DNA of 64,000 bases from Meandrina meandrites (taxonomy: Eukaryota > Cnidaria > Anthozoa > Scleractinia > Meandrinidae), in assembly GCA_963693305.1 (NCBI GenBank), contig OY855904.1, forward strand, positions 44,686,315 to 44,750,314. The letters run 5' to 3'. The notes under the pieces are model-generated. The model saw nothing but the letters and a program-made list of their open reading frames with translations, made no database searches and was not told the origin of the DNA. Position numbers and translations under genes: made by a program. Shown here in pieces: positions 12,471-23,652 of the stretch. Every line of letters starts with the position of its first letter. The first letter of the stretch is position 1.

Positions 12471-13301
12471 GTTACCAATCGATGAAGTTGATGATCGATT
12501 TAAATCGATATCAGTTGATGGCAATCAATATCAATTAATCGATTGATATTGATAATCGATGACCAATCGATGACAAAGATTTTTGTGACCTTATCGATTG
12601 GCATCGATTATTATCGATCGGCATTGATTATTATCGATTGGTATCGATTATTATCGATTGTCATTGATTGCTATTGATTGTCATCGATTGTTATTGATTA
12701 TCCCAATACAGTTTTTGTACTCTCTAAATTACCTTAAGCCTGGTTTGTGATTCAGTGTTCTTTCCAAAATACAAGAAGGAGATTACTTTGCCAGATTCAA
12801 CAATTTTACAAATTATAAAGATCGCATTTATATATTAAGTATCTAATGTTTCTGGATTGTCCTTTCCCTGTCTTGGCATCTCCACCTCCCCTTTCCGGGC
12901 CCTTTTGATCCACCACGGTAGCTCCTATCACACCCAGGTGTCACGGTACTAGCGGATGAACAATAAATTAACAAACAACATACATCAGAGATAAATTCAA
13001 TGCATAAGTGATTTACTCTCCACAGAGGTTTTTTCCAATTTATTCTTGCTTTTGAGTTGCGAAGTGGTGAAACACGAGACATACACGAGGCAGCGAACAC
13101 TCACCGCTACGCGACTTGTTTGTCGTCGCTTCGTGGCTCAATTTCACTTGCAACTTCAATCGATGCCAATTGATGAAATTTTTTGTGACTATCGATTGGT
13201 CATCAATTTGCTGATACCAATTGATATCAATTAGCTAATTTTATCGATTGATATCAATTCATCGATTGAATTTCTGATCATCCATTTCATCGATTGGTAA
13301 C
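12471..13301. mobile_element. TIR element rich in ATCGATT words
   Basis: GTTACCAATCGATGAA (12471) and its exact complement (ending 13301) are terminal inverted repeats, extendable to GCGTTACC/GGTAACGC. Inside, 12480-12710 and 13155-13290 are packed with variants of TTATCGATTGGCATCGATT. The middle (12720-13150) is unique and has no recognisable gene. It is a non-autonomous element of about 830 bp. The many ATCGAT motifs would be self-complementary. Confidence 0.78.
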
Positions 13302-13552
13302 GCCATCGATTCATATGTTTTGTTATATACAACACAACTTTGACAGCCAAGAGAATAACTTCAGTGTTGACACCCTGTAATTAAAATAGAAGAAAATTGG
13401 TATTAATTCTTTATTTTGACAATGGTTGGTCTTAACATTTGCCTTTGGATTCAAGGGTTGTCTGCTGTATGCTACAATTTAATTCAAATTTGAATTTGTT
13501 TTGTATTGTTAGATTCACATGTTTGGTTGACTTTCACTGGGTTGCCTAATGC

Positions 13553-13986
13553 CCCGGGGGGGGGGGCACTTCCTATAAATGGGCTAATGGGGATGTGCCG
13601 CTGGATGGGGTCGCATTTTCACGAGTGGACTGACTATAATGGGGTCGCTTTTTCAAGCATTTTTTATAGGGTGACTAGAAAGGGGTCACACTTTTGCGGG
13701 ATTTTGAGAGTAAGAAAATTCTGGCAAGTTGTGATTTACAAACGGAAAGATTCACCGAAAAAAAAAAGTTACCGTATTCATTGCTGTTGTTTAATATTTG
13801 ACAAACGGCTCCCATTAAGTGACTAAGTTGGGGTCGTGAAAATTACATTTACCCAAAAGTGACTAAGATGGGGTCTATAATTGGCCATAGAATATGACTA
13901 TAATGGGGCAGGGGTTCTGAGAGGTTAGCGGCACATACCCAACAAAGATTGGCCCAAGTACCCCCCCCCCCCCCCCCCCCCCCAGG
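13553..13986. mobile_element. Miniature element with G/C homopolymer ends and a 9-bp target duplication
   Basis: The left end is CCC followed by a G run and CACTT; the right end is AAGTAC followed by a C run, so the homopolymers form the TIR. GCCTAATGC flanks both sides directly (13544-13552 and 13987-13995), a clear target-site duplication. The interior has repeated AATGGGGTCGC / AAGATGGGGTC words. A related fragment lies at 15061-15200. The 13506-13826 frame is not a gene. Confidence 0.85.
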
Positions 13987-13995
13987 GCCTAATGC

Positions 13996-15060
13996 TTACA
14001 AAACTCAAATGCATACTTCAATTGACTGATGTTGAATACATCCATTTCAGTTTTATGTGCACATCAGCTATCTTTCAAATCATTTGACATTCACTTTTCC
14101 AAAACCTTTTGCCCATGCTGTCTAAACAGGTTAATCACAAAAGTTTTATTTCAGGGTCTGTTTCATGGCAGATATATGTAAATGATCATGAAAATTAATG
14201 TTCTGTTCATTTTATTGATACTGATGGAATTTTCTACTAAAAATAACTTTTTTCTTCACTAATCTTGAAACTTGTTATTCGTTTTCATGTTAGGAATCAG
14301 GTGAAGTATTAAAATAGTACCTTCACAGTTGTGTTCACATACTTCATCAGTATCATAAAATGTAATTGAATAACTTATTGGATAGATATTGCAGTTACCT
14401 GCAGTTTATTGCTTTTGTGTGGATTGCAATTTGCCTTGCACCATCCATCCATGTGGTTCTGAAAGCGGAACTAATCCACCACCATCTCCATTGCTGCCAT
14501 GCACTTGGATGTTGCTGTGATGGTACTTCACACTGGATTTTTTGAAAACTTTTTCAAGTGACAAGCATCGTCATAACAAAATGCTTTCTGGAATAGGGGA
14601 TACATAAATTAATGTGAATAATTGAACTCAGGTTATATATTCAATATGTATTGCAGTGCAACTACTATAAGTGGACCCACCCACACAATTTTAAGGTTTA
14701 CAGGCTTTGAGAGGTCCATGTCTGCCATTTTTTTTTCTTCTGTATTACTCAATGTACCAGTAACTTCTGAAATATAAATTGGTGGATTGAATTGTTCTTG
14801 TTCTTAATTACCTGGGTTCATTTAGCTAAGTTGTCTCGGTGGTGTCCCTGAAAATAGTCTTGCTGTTAAAATCATTGTGGAGGGGAGGGTATTTATATCT
14901 TTTTTAGGGCCTTGTAATCACTAATGGGAGGAAGCTAAATTGGCAAATTTGAAATATTTTGCACTCATTTCAGATAGTAGGTTTACATGGTGTAACATTA
15001 AAGGAGGTAGTATAGTATTGAATTACACTTAATTAATTTGAGTTCTAAACATACCTATGC
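13996..15060. other. No gene seen
   Basis: AT-rich sequence without recognisable repeat structure. Short frames only. 14401-14560 is slightly more balanced in base composition but lacks splice-consistent open frames. Confidence 0.45.
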
Positions 15061-15235
15061 TCCCAGGAGGGGGTGGGGGGGGGGTACTCAGGATTCAAGT
15101 GACGGGGATGATAGAAGGATTTTTTTAGGGTTTGAAATTTTCAATTCTGGGATTTTATTGGGTAGGAAAATTTGGCAAGCATATTTTTGGTGGGCTTGAT
15201 TTAAGTAGGGATTTTCTTGGGTGTTATTGACCTAG
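15061..15235. repeat. One-ended fragment of the G-run miniature family
   Basis: Begins with CCCAGGAGGG, a G run and GTACTCAGGATTCAAGTGACG, then stretches such as GGGATTTTATTGGGTAGG. It resembles one end of the 13553-13986 element class but has no matching right end, so it is truncated. Confidence 0.5.
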
Positions 15236-16160
15236 GCAAAGTGCTCTTGGATGTCTCTAGTGTTGTTAAACCAGATGAAGGAAAGATTATTCATGATCTG
15301 ATGATATGAAGAATAAACAAACACAAACATTCAAACCACTCTTTGAGAGCAGCCCCCTTTTCCAACTAGACAACCTGACAGAAATTCACCTAGGCAAAGC
15401 CAAAACTAAGGACGTCACCAGTTATAAAAAAAAGACTTACACGAGGTGTCAGACTGGCCCAACAAAATGGAATCAAACCATGCAGCTGGATGGAGATACA
15501 TGGAAAAAAAATATTTACCTCTCTGAAAAAACATTTGTAAGGAAACAAAATTAAGAGAATTTCAATAATTCAAACTCATTCATAGAATTCTGTGTAGTAA
15601 CAAAAAAGGAACTTTTTCCATATGGAATCAAAACGGATGACGAATATCTCTACTGCGGTGAACATGATTCAATTGATCACACTTTTATTGATTACAAATT
15701 TGTTAAGAGCTTTGTAAAAAATGTCATCGACTGGTTTAATACTGTCAATAATTTGAATTTTACTCCAACAATGGAAGAAAAACTATTTGGCATCATGTCT
15801 GGTCCATACCATTAAAGAAATTTAATTATACAACCATGTTTATGAGATTCTACATCTACACCTGTAAGATGCAAAGCAAAGCTATCCACCTCTCTACAAG
15901 TTTTCCTTGATAAAGTGTTATCTAAATACAGAATAGAACATCTTTCTTAATCATTGAATAGAAAAAAAACTCTTCCTCCAAAGCACTATAAGTAACAGGC
16001 ACCTGTAACAATGTAAAAACAGCTCTTGTAACAATGTAAATACTGTACTTGTAAACACACTTATAATCCTTTGCACTTGTAGCACTTGTAATAATGTAAA
16101 CATTGTACCATGTAAACACATGCAGATAACAAGTAAAGATCAATTTAAAAAAAAGGTATT
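15236..16160 (+). pseudogene. Tx1/L1-like LINE ORF2 C-terminus and 3' UTR (decayed)
   Basis: The frame at 15306-15554 and a second frame at about 15620-15813 together resemble the C-terminal region of L1/Tx1-type ORF2 proteins: a block with W at PTKW..NW, then YLYCGEHDSIDHTFIDYKFV, and an end at EEKLFGIMSGPYH-stop. The usual CxxC...H...C finger is degraded (Tyr at the last position), and frameshifts and stops separate the two frames. The tail at 15930-16140 has TGTAAACA/TGTAACAATG repeats typical of such 3' ends. The element is 5'-truncated and dead. Confidence 0.65.
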
Positions 16161-16734
16161 TTAATTAGAGGACGTGATACTTTCACACCTGTTTGCGCAC
16201 AACTAATTATGCAAATTACCGTCGTGTGTCAAGCCGACGAGGCATAATTTTTACAACTTTGTGACATTCTACTGATAGAAGAATGGTCATCACAACGAAT
16301 AGAGTGCACTGTCATGATAATTTGCTCTAGAATTAGTTGATCATTGCTCCACATTATTAATTAGGCATGTATTTGCGCAGTAAATAAATTTTATTGTCTT
16401 TATTGAATGAATTAATTAGGGCTAGTAAAATGGAATAACAGCTTGCCCTTCGTCTCACCCTACAGAGGTGAACACTTTTCCATGTTGAAATTCTTATATA
16501 TATTGCCTCTATTGACAATTACAAAAATGGTTACCAGCAAAAATGTGTGCCTGGAGAGTAAGTGAAGATTTTAAAATAAATTATGTGTTATTACTCAATT
16601 TGTTGAAGTTTACTACTTCCTTTCCAGTTAGACTACTTAGAAAGCCAACTGAGCTACGAGAAACTTGTTGTGAACTTGGCCATTTACTAGGTTGATATGT
16701 GACACGTGTCCTGCATACTGCTAGGATCAGCAAT
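16161..16734. other. No gene seen
   Basis: AT-rich unique sequence. The minus-strand open frame at 16581-16826 runs into the following tandem repeat and shows no recognisable domain. Confidence 0.45.
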
Positions 16735-17000
16735 GTTGCTAACATAATAACAGCACAAAAGTTGAAATAATCCATGTTTCTAAAATGTTCTACACATAAC
16801 AAACTAATGATTGCCTTAGAGTTCAATCGCTGACATCATAACAGCACAAAAGTTGAAATAATCCAACTTTCCAAAATGTTCTTCAACATAACAAACTGAC
16901 GATATTGGCTTAGAGTCCAATAGCTAACATAATAATGTCACAAAAGTTCAAATAATCTTCAGGAGTTTCAAAAAAGTTCTAAAACATAACAAACTAACAG
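16735..17000. repeat. About 95-bp tandem repeat, three copies
   Basis: Copies begin near GCTAACATAATAACAGCAC (16737), GCTGACATCATAACAGCAC (16830) and GCTAACATAATAATGTCAC (16923). They share AAAAGTTGAAATAATCC and CATAACAAACTAA and are moderately diverged. Confidence 0.8.
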
Positions 17001-17254
17001 TTGGCTCTTAAAGGTGAAATGAACCAAAATTTAGAATTTTCTTTTCTTAGGCCAATTTGTTGAATAAGAACCAAATAAACATATTCCGAAATTTCAAAGT
17101 AATTGGACTTTGCAAAACAGAGAAATTTCAAGTTGAAAAATTATTTTGGCCTTCATAATCGTAGAGCGCTCGGGAAAATTGTTGGGAAATTTTCAGAACT
17201 AAAAATTGTGACGTCAGTATTGGTGTGCTGTGAAATTGTGGGAAATTCAAAGTC

Positions 17255-17640
17255 TTTTAGTGATGAAGCTCACAAGAATGGAACATCGTGGTGTTTTGTG
17301 CAGCGCTAAACTGCTTAAATAAGTACGTTTAAGTTTCCAGCAAATCCAAAGCTCAGGAAACAATGGCTTTTGAACATGAAAAGAAATTAGAATTTAAGCC
17401 AGACAAGAACACTTGTATTTGTGCGGTTCATTTTACCGAAGACTGCTTCAGAGAAAATCTGGTGATACGTAGGTTTCTGGGTTCTGATTTCAAGCCGCTA
17501 AGCCTCCACCTCAAAGTGAAAGAGGATGCTGTGCTGACTATTTTTTTTTTGTTCGAAAAAGAAATCACAGGGAAGAATGCCTCCCAAAGCACAAAGACCC
17601 CACTGTCCGTTCAGCGTTTGCTAAAAAAAAGGAAGTTAGA
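17255..17640 (+). pseudogene. THAP-domain (C2CH zinc finger) relic
   Basis: Three frames in succession spell a THAP domain. First comes a Cys-containing N-terminus around HRGVLCSAKLLK (17285). Then comes KFPANPKLRKQWL in a second frame (about 17332-17370), supplying the conserved Pro and Trp. Then EFKPDKNTCICAVHFTEDCF in a third frame (from 17391) supplies the CxxxH part of the C2CH finger. The AVPT-like end is present as DAVLTIF. THAP domains bind DNA and occur in host regulators and P-element-like transposases. The frameshifts and stops between the parts mean it is broken. Transposon origin versus host gene is not decided. Confidence 0.6.
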
Positions 17641-17741
17641 GGTATGCATTTTGCAGCCTTTCTTACTCTACCTAGAGCTAGATAGTGTTTTTGTTATGAT
17701 TATTAGCAATTTTACTTTGTTGGTTTGGCTCAGGTCATGAT

Positions 17742-17800
17742 CAAGTATTAAAATTTGAGGTTTCTTTCAAATTCACAAATTCCTCAAATTTTAATACTTG
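17742..17800. repeat. Perfect 19-bp inverted repeat with a 21-nt loop
   Basis: CAAGTATTAAAATTTGAGG (17742-17760) is exactly complementary to 17782-17800. It lies just before the LINE fragment, so it could be a footprint of the insertion or a small fold-back element. Confidence 0.85.
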
Positions 17801-17829
17801 CTTAAGAAAAAAAAAAAAGTCCTCAAACA

Positions 17830-19105
17830 AAAAGTTACACTTGGAGCCAAAAATCACCTCAAATATTCTGTCGTTAATATCAAACAACTTGCAAGACTTC
17901 ATGGACTCAACAGCTATCACTCCAGCACTCAAAACAGATCATGCTGCCATTGAGCTCATCTTAACTAACTCCAGACAAGAAGCCAAAGGTCCAGGCTACT
18001 GGAAAATGAATGTCTCTCTTCTGGAGGATGAAAACTATCTCAGTAATTTAAAAGATAATATTCCAGAATGGAAAAGGTTACGTGTAGAAAGCCTTTCTGA
18101 TAAGCGCAGCATTTGGGACTGGTTGAAGTATAACATTCGAAATCATGCTATTTCATACTCTAAACAAAAGGCGAAAGAACGTAATAGAAAACTAACAGAA
18201 TTACAAACTGCATATGAAGAAGCAACAAAGAAGTTTGAAGAAGACCCTACCCCTATAAATCAAAATTGTTTAAATGAAGCAAAAGAAATTTTCGAACATT
18301 TTTATCAAGAAAAAACTAAAGGCATAATTGTTCGTGCCAGAGTTCGTTGGCACGAACATGGCCAAAGAAATACAAAATATTTTTTAAATCTAGAAAAACG
18401 AAATAACGTGAAAAAACATATACGGAAATTATTTGTTAGTGGGGTGATTACAACGGACCCTTTCAAAATAATGAATGAACAAAAAAGTTTTTATCAAAAT
18501 TTGTACAAGTCAACATTTACGGAGAATGATAATAAATCTGGAGATGATTTTTTAAGACAATTAAATATACCTAAATTGTCAGAAGAGCAAAAACAATCTT
18601 GTGAAGGAGCCATATCTCTTGAAGAAGCAAAAGCAACCTTGGACACTTTTCAAACTAATAAATCACCTGGTAATGATGGGATACCAGTTGAATTTTACAA
18701 ATCATGTTGGGACCTTATTAGTGATTCTTTCATAGAATGTGTTAATGAAGCCTTCAAATATGGAGAAATGTCTAGCTCCCAAAAACAAGCAGTTATTACA
18801 TTAATTGAGAAACAAGGCAAAGACAGGACATTTATAGAAAATTGGCGCCCGATTTCTCTCATCAATGTGGATGCGAAAATAATGTCAAAGACAATCGCAA
18901 TTAGAGTTAAAAATGTCTTACCATATATTATTCATCAGAACCAAACAGGGTACGTCAAGGATCGTTACATCGGAGAGACAGTTAGATCTATTTTTGATAT
19001 AATGGAATTCACAGATACTGAAAATGTTCCAGGCATTTTGATTTTATTTAGATACCGACTCATGCCATGCAATTCAAAAGAAGAGATTTCTTTATTTTTG
19101 CTAGG
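17830..19105 (+). pseudogene. Tx1/L1-like LINE ORF2 fragment (endonuclease end to RT fingers)
   Basis: A 422-codon open frame (17841-19109). It starts at the end of an apurinic endonuclease domain (LKTDHAAIELIL, the catalytic His region) and continues through the linker (GYWKMNVSLLEDE, RARVRWHEHGQRNTKYFLNLE). It then enters the reverse transcriptase with TNKSPGNDGIPVEFYK and NWRPISLINVDAKIMSKTIA, and reaches GYVKDRYIGETVRSIFDIME. The homology stops near 19050, before the catalytic DD motifs. Both ends are missing, so it is inactive, but the frame has stayed open and the copy is probably fairly young. Confidence 0.9.
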
Positions 19106-19106
19106 A

Positions 19107-19176
19107 TAACCCTATGCTAACCCTAACCCTAACCTAACCTAACCTAGCCCTAACCTTACCCTAACCCCTAGGGTTA
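19107..19176. repeat. Interstitial telomeric repeats (CCCTAA)n
   Basis: About 70 bp of CCCTAA/CCTAA variants (TAACCCTATGCTAACCCTAA at the start, AACCCCTAGGGTTA at the end) directly follow the truncated LINE. The orientation is C-rich on the plus strand. Cnidarian telomeres use TTAGGG, so this is either a telomere remnant or a break repaired by telomerase. Confidence 0.9.
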
Positions 19177-20304
19177 ATGTTTGTAGAGTTAAAACAGTAA
19201 TCGGTTCAACTTCGCTGATTTCATTGTTTCGGGAACAAAAGGTTTCTTTCGTCAAAGTCCAGTTTTTGCATGCGTAATCTGTGGGAAACAAGGCAGACAA
19301 CAGCGGAAAAAAATACAGGAACCTGTTTAACAGACGTAAACAAACTCGCATGCGAAATTTTGAGTTGTTTTGACAATGTTCAATTTTGCCAAGATTTGCC
19401 AAGGACGTTTTTGTCCGCGGCCTTTCAATTTAAAACTATATCTACAACAGAAGGATTAGTGCAAAAATTCTGCATGGTATGATCTACCGCTTAATTTACA
19501 AATATCTGCCAGAAAAAATAAAATGATTTGAAAATTCTGCACGACATCTGCCACGTAATTTACTACTTTATCGACAACTGCACAATATCATCTGATGCTT
19601 AAATAGGGACTATACAAGCAACAAAAACCTGCCCTGCTGTGCAAAATGTATCATGTCAAAACGTACATGTCCATTTCAAAGCGACGATCTCCTGCAATCT
19701 TTAAAGTTCGCTGAAAATACAAAGTGAATTGATTTTAGAAATAATTGAAATGGTACCAAAAATACTGTTCTCCTCCAGCCGTTAAACAAAAACAAGATAT
19801 TAAATAAGCTCATACCAACAGAAAATCTGCTGATTTTATGCTGTAAAAATATCAGCAAATTAACATTTATCTGCTTTTCCATATTGCAGCATAAATCTAT
19901 TTACGTAACGAAAGTCTACAGCAATCTCGGCTTTGCTGGAAAAGGAATGAAGAAGTTCCTTAACCAGGCTTTCCGTAACCAACATTAACATTTTTTCATT
20001 TACATTACTAAGATCCTAATTTTTTCCTACTGTACAAACTACATTATTTGAAACTGACTTTTCCCAGGCCAAATATTACAACTCAAAAGATAATTCTCTG
20101 AATTTTAAGAATTCTAATTCCCTTAAATTTTCTGATCTGTGGCAACCCTGCAGCTATCTAGACAATGCACAGTAAAAAATTCTGACACTAGCTTTTTTTT
20201 TGGATTCTAAAAATGTACTATTGTTATTTTAATTTGTAATTATATATCTTTTATTGGTACTGTCCTTGCTGATGTTGCTTGACTCCACTGTCAACTTTTG
20301 GCAG
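19177..20304. other. No gene seen
   Basis: AT-rich. Several AATTCTGC/TCTGCC words recur between 19460 and 19560 without a clear period. No supported exon. Confidence 0.45.
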
Positions 20305-20395
20305 ACAACATGTTGATCAAGTGCTCAACAAAATTGCCTGCCTTCCATTATTGAGCATAGCAAGAAATGCATTTCCTATAAGAGAGAAGCATAAG
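20305..20395 (+). CDS. Candidate internal exon of an unidentified gene
   Basis: Open between a pyrimidine-rich acceptor (CAACTTTTGGCAG) and a good donor (AAGGTATGTAAG), reading QHVDQVLNKIACLPLLSIAR onward. The peptide has a normal composition, but I do not recognise it and no neighbouring exon is visible. It could belong to the same host gene as 3250-4156 or be chance. Confidence 0.25.
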
Positions 20396-20599
20396 GTATG
20401 TAAGAAATATGCACATCAAATGTCCACCCTGTGTAAGGAGAGGGGAAAGGACTTTGGTGAGAGTTAATGAAAGGTTTATTTAGCCAATGTTTTTTTTATT
20501 TTTTTTTTATTTTTTTTGTTTTTTATTTAACAGAATAGCACTAGATGAAGTTATAAAAGATCTTTAATTCCCTTCCACATACTAATATGCCTACTGAGA

Positions 20600-20770
20600 C
20601 AGTGGGAGATCTAGGAAAGGGGCCAAGGAGGCCCGGGCCTCTACCTTATTTTTAGGCCAAAAAGAGGCCCGTAGGGTCCAGAAAAATTATTTTTGGAGTG
20701 CCCCCATATTCCAGGGTCTGGGTGATTGCCCCCACCCCCTCCCTTATCTGAAGGTCTTGATCCACCACTG
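20600..20770. mobile_element. Miniature hAT-like element with CAGTGG ends
   Basis: CAGTGGGAGATCTAGG at the left pairs with the complement of CTTGATCCACCACTG at the right. TGAGA is repeated directly on both sides (20595-20599 and 20771-20775). It is 171 bp with no coding capacity. Its ends resemble those of 10772-10939. Confidence 0.78.
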
Positions 20771-20775
20771 TGAGA

Positions 20776-21461
20776 TGGCCTCATAAGAATTTTGTTGTCA
20801 GCGTCATTGCTAGTTAGTACAATGTACATATATTGTATCAACAAAACCCTGACAAGACAGGATGTAATGGTGTCATCAACATTTGAATGACATATTTTCA
20901 TTTTCAGACTGCAGCACAGTTGTCTCATTCATAGCCAATGAGTAGTCATATGGGATCATACAGATCCATTTTGACAGGTACTCATCAAATGACGTAATCA
21001 ATCAAAAACTCCGCCCCTTTTGACGACAATAGATTGCCATAGCAACCGAGTTTGATGGATGGGTTTTTGCATTGTCATGACAACGGATCACATGACCTGA
21101 TTTGCCTAAAGGGGAGCCTCATTTTGGTGTTAATATGGACTGAGCCTCGTTTGGCTGTTTCAGTGACCGGAAGTGAAAACAACAAACCCGAAATAGTGTA
21201 CAAAATATTTATTTTTCCTAAAATGCTTACAATGCGGGACGTTCTTGCCTCAGGTCCTAGTGACCGGCGTATATACGTATATAAAAAGATAGATTTTTGG
21301 ACATACTATATATCCTGTATGTTTTATTGCGATTGCTTAAATATTCTGGAAGTTACGGAGGGGGCGCGGAATCCCCCCCCCCCCCCCCCGGTCTGAAAAG
21401 ATCCAAAAAAGCCCGGTATGAATAGGGTTAAGGTATGTGTTTAATGAACATTTAATTAATT
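20776..21461. repeat. Mixed non-coding stretch with a partial piggyBac-like repeat
   Basis: 21238-21431 matches the right part of the element at 40569-41092 (shared: AAAAAGATAGATTTTTGGAC and ATTGCGATTGCTTAAATATT). It ends in AATAGGGTTAA like that copy. A C-run (21370-21388) is inserted near the end. The matching left end is not visible. The remainder has no gene. Confidence 0.6.
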
Positions 21462-21539
21462 GAAAAACAGAAAGGCTGACCGTACGGTTGGATTGAACTA
21501 TAGCTCAATCCAACCGTATGGTCAGCCTTTCTGTTTTTC
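21462..21539. repeat. Near-perfect 35-bp hairpin
   Basis: The arm 21462-21496 (starts GAAAAACAGAAAGGCTGACC) pairs with 21505-21539 around an 8-nt loop. The only non-Watson-Crick position is one G-U. As RNA it would be a 78-nt stem-loop of pre-miRNA or fold-back element size. No host gene context is visible. Confidence 0.9.
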
Positions 21540-23479
21540 AGTTTTTTGTATCCCAAATTTTGCTGATCAGATCCACCAGGATCCGGACCCTTTGCTTTGT
21601 CCGTTGACCCTTTCTCAAGTTTACAGTTTTCATATATGCAAAGATTCCATTATCAGCAGCCGGCGTGCCAGAGCGCGTGACTCGAGTGCTGTTGATCGGT
21701 CATTCGGTCTGATCTAAGACTTGTCCAGGACTCTACGATTGCGAGGAATTATATATACCTACGACATTTGCGTTTCACCGATACAACTAAATGAGCAGAA
21801 GCTTTGAAGTTTATTTATAAGGCCTTCCTGCCTTTGGCGCCAATAATATGAAAGTCTCAGCCATGTTTATCATATATATTTCAGGGCGGCAATTAAGCTC
21901 GTTATTCCCCGACTTCCCTATAAAATATCTTGATGCTTAAGCAGCTCTTAACCTATATAAGTCGGTCATTTTTTTCGCAGATTCTTGGCGCGCACGAAAG
22001 GAAGTGATCAATTGCAAATCAAGGATAATAAAGAAAAGGGACTGGGGAGAGGGAGCAAAGTTGACGGTCAACCTCTCAAAATAGCGCATAAAAATATTTA
22101 AAATCTGTTTGTACATAGGCCCTGCTGTTAGTATTTTAAAACCAAATTGTAAATAGTCTACTCACCTGAACAAAAATTTAAATATGTTAAAAACAGACTC
22201 TTTTATGTGTATTATGAAATGCTAATCGTGAGTTGATGTTCAAAATAGGTTTCAATTATAATATTTAAAAAATATTTTATACTGGTAACTTGTCAACTAC
22301 ATTTCAAATATCTATTTGAAACCTCTTTGTATACTGGTAGTTGGTAAACTACATTTTAAATCTACAACCATTGCCGATATTGCTTTCAAAACAGTGTTTA
22401 TTTAGCATTTTTAAAGTATTTATACTAACTGTTTGTGGTCATAGTCTCAAAACAGATTTTACATCCACTATTTTAGCACTGTTTTAAGAAAAAAATACAT
22501 TAAAAACAGATGGAAAATCTTTCCGGTGTCACAGAATACGTTTTAACTATATCTAAAATACAGTTCAAACAGTGAGTAAAACTGAAATTTTTTTTACAAA
22601 ATAGCACAAAAATACCCTATGGTGGCTTCAAAATAGTGTTTAAATCGTCAAAATACTGTCAAAACAGTTTTAAATCATTTTAAAAACAGCGTTGATTTGG
22701 TCACGCATTCGAAGGCTGGCGTGATTTAGTGCCGTTTTTGTACGATTTTGAATATTTTTTTGACAAGTGCTTAATCATTGGCCCAAACCAAACTTTGCAC
22801 ATTTTGAAAGTATCATCCATCTACAATATAAATACCTATTTTTCAAGGATATCCGAGATATGGCACATAGTGAAAAAGACGATTCTTTTGACCGACCGAC
22901 TTTCATGGCGCGTGAGAATAGTCTGGTTTTGTTTACCGTCAAATAGTTAGATGAAACCAAAACTCTTGAAACTATGCTTCTTTGGACAAGGAAGAGTCAT
23001 GCAATAAACCGGTTGTATTTTTTTTTTTCTTCGCTTGATCGTTTTGGCATGCGAATAGGATGAAAATGGTCGATTTTCAGCCCAATTTGGACCCTCTGAA
23101 TCGAGTCTAGACGCGAAATCAAAAATTTCGTTTCTCTCAGAAAAATAAAAATATTTGGAGACAAAAACAACATAACGTTTTTACTTTTACTAAAGGCTGA
23201 CTATATGCAGAAGATGAGCGAACTATTTTTTTTTCCCTTGCCGCACCTTGTTAGATTTTTCTTGAAACTTCCTCTTAAGAGCATAGCTTGTATTCTGAAG
23301 ACCATCCAAGAAGAATAAGCTCGCAGAACCGAAGACCATTACCCTGGTACTAGTTCTTATCTATGTCCCGCTACAGTAAAATGCATTTCGGTTCAACATC
23401 GAGCTCTCGCTCTGAGTCTGTGAAATGCTATTATTACCCGACCCCAAAATCTCCAATTGCTTGCACAGTTTCGTCTGGT
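21540..23479. other. No gene seen; low-complexity stretch
   Basis: 22090-22690 is full of imprecise repeats of AAAACAGT/TTTAAAAT-type words and a repeated ACTGGTA..TTGT/GGTAAACTACATTT. The rest is AT-rich and unique. No exon with credible splice sites was found. Confidence 0.45.
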
Positions 23480-23532
23480 ATTGGAATTTTGAATATTTTG
23501 GTTGCCCCGCCTCTTGAACAACTCTTTTAACA

Positions 23533-23652
23533 CTGTGGTATTGTGGCGATATTAAAAAGATTTTAACAAAAAGATTAACGAAATAAAAGTTCCTTGACGT
23601 TTCGACGACTTCATGCCGTCATTATCGAAAGTGAAATGTGATATTAAAACGG
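23533..23652 (-). repeat. Penelope-like element terminal fragment with hammerhead-like motif
   Basis: The segment is absent at the corresponding point of the right arm. On the minus strand it contains ATGACGGCATGAAGTCGTCG followed by AAACGTC. The TGACGGCAT..GTCGAAACGTC pattern is characteristic of Penelope-like element terminal repeats, which are known to carry hammerhead ribozymes. The ribozyme core is on the minus strand of 23596-23626. Confidence 0.5.
23596..23626 (-). ncRNA. Degenerate hammerhead-ribozyme-like motif
   Basis: In minus-strand order: an AATGA block (consensus CUGAUGA, two changes), a short stem (CGGC/GTCG with one G-U) capped by ATGAA, the conserved CGAAAC, and then GTC, the expected cleavage triplet. 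Stem III would be minimal, as in Penelope-like ribozymes. The damaged first box suggests it no longer cleaves well. Confidence 0.4.
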
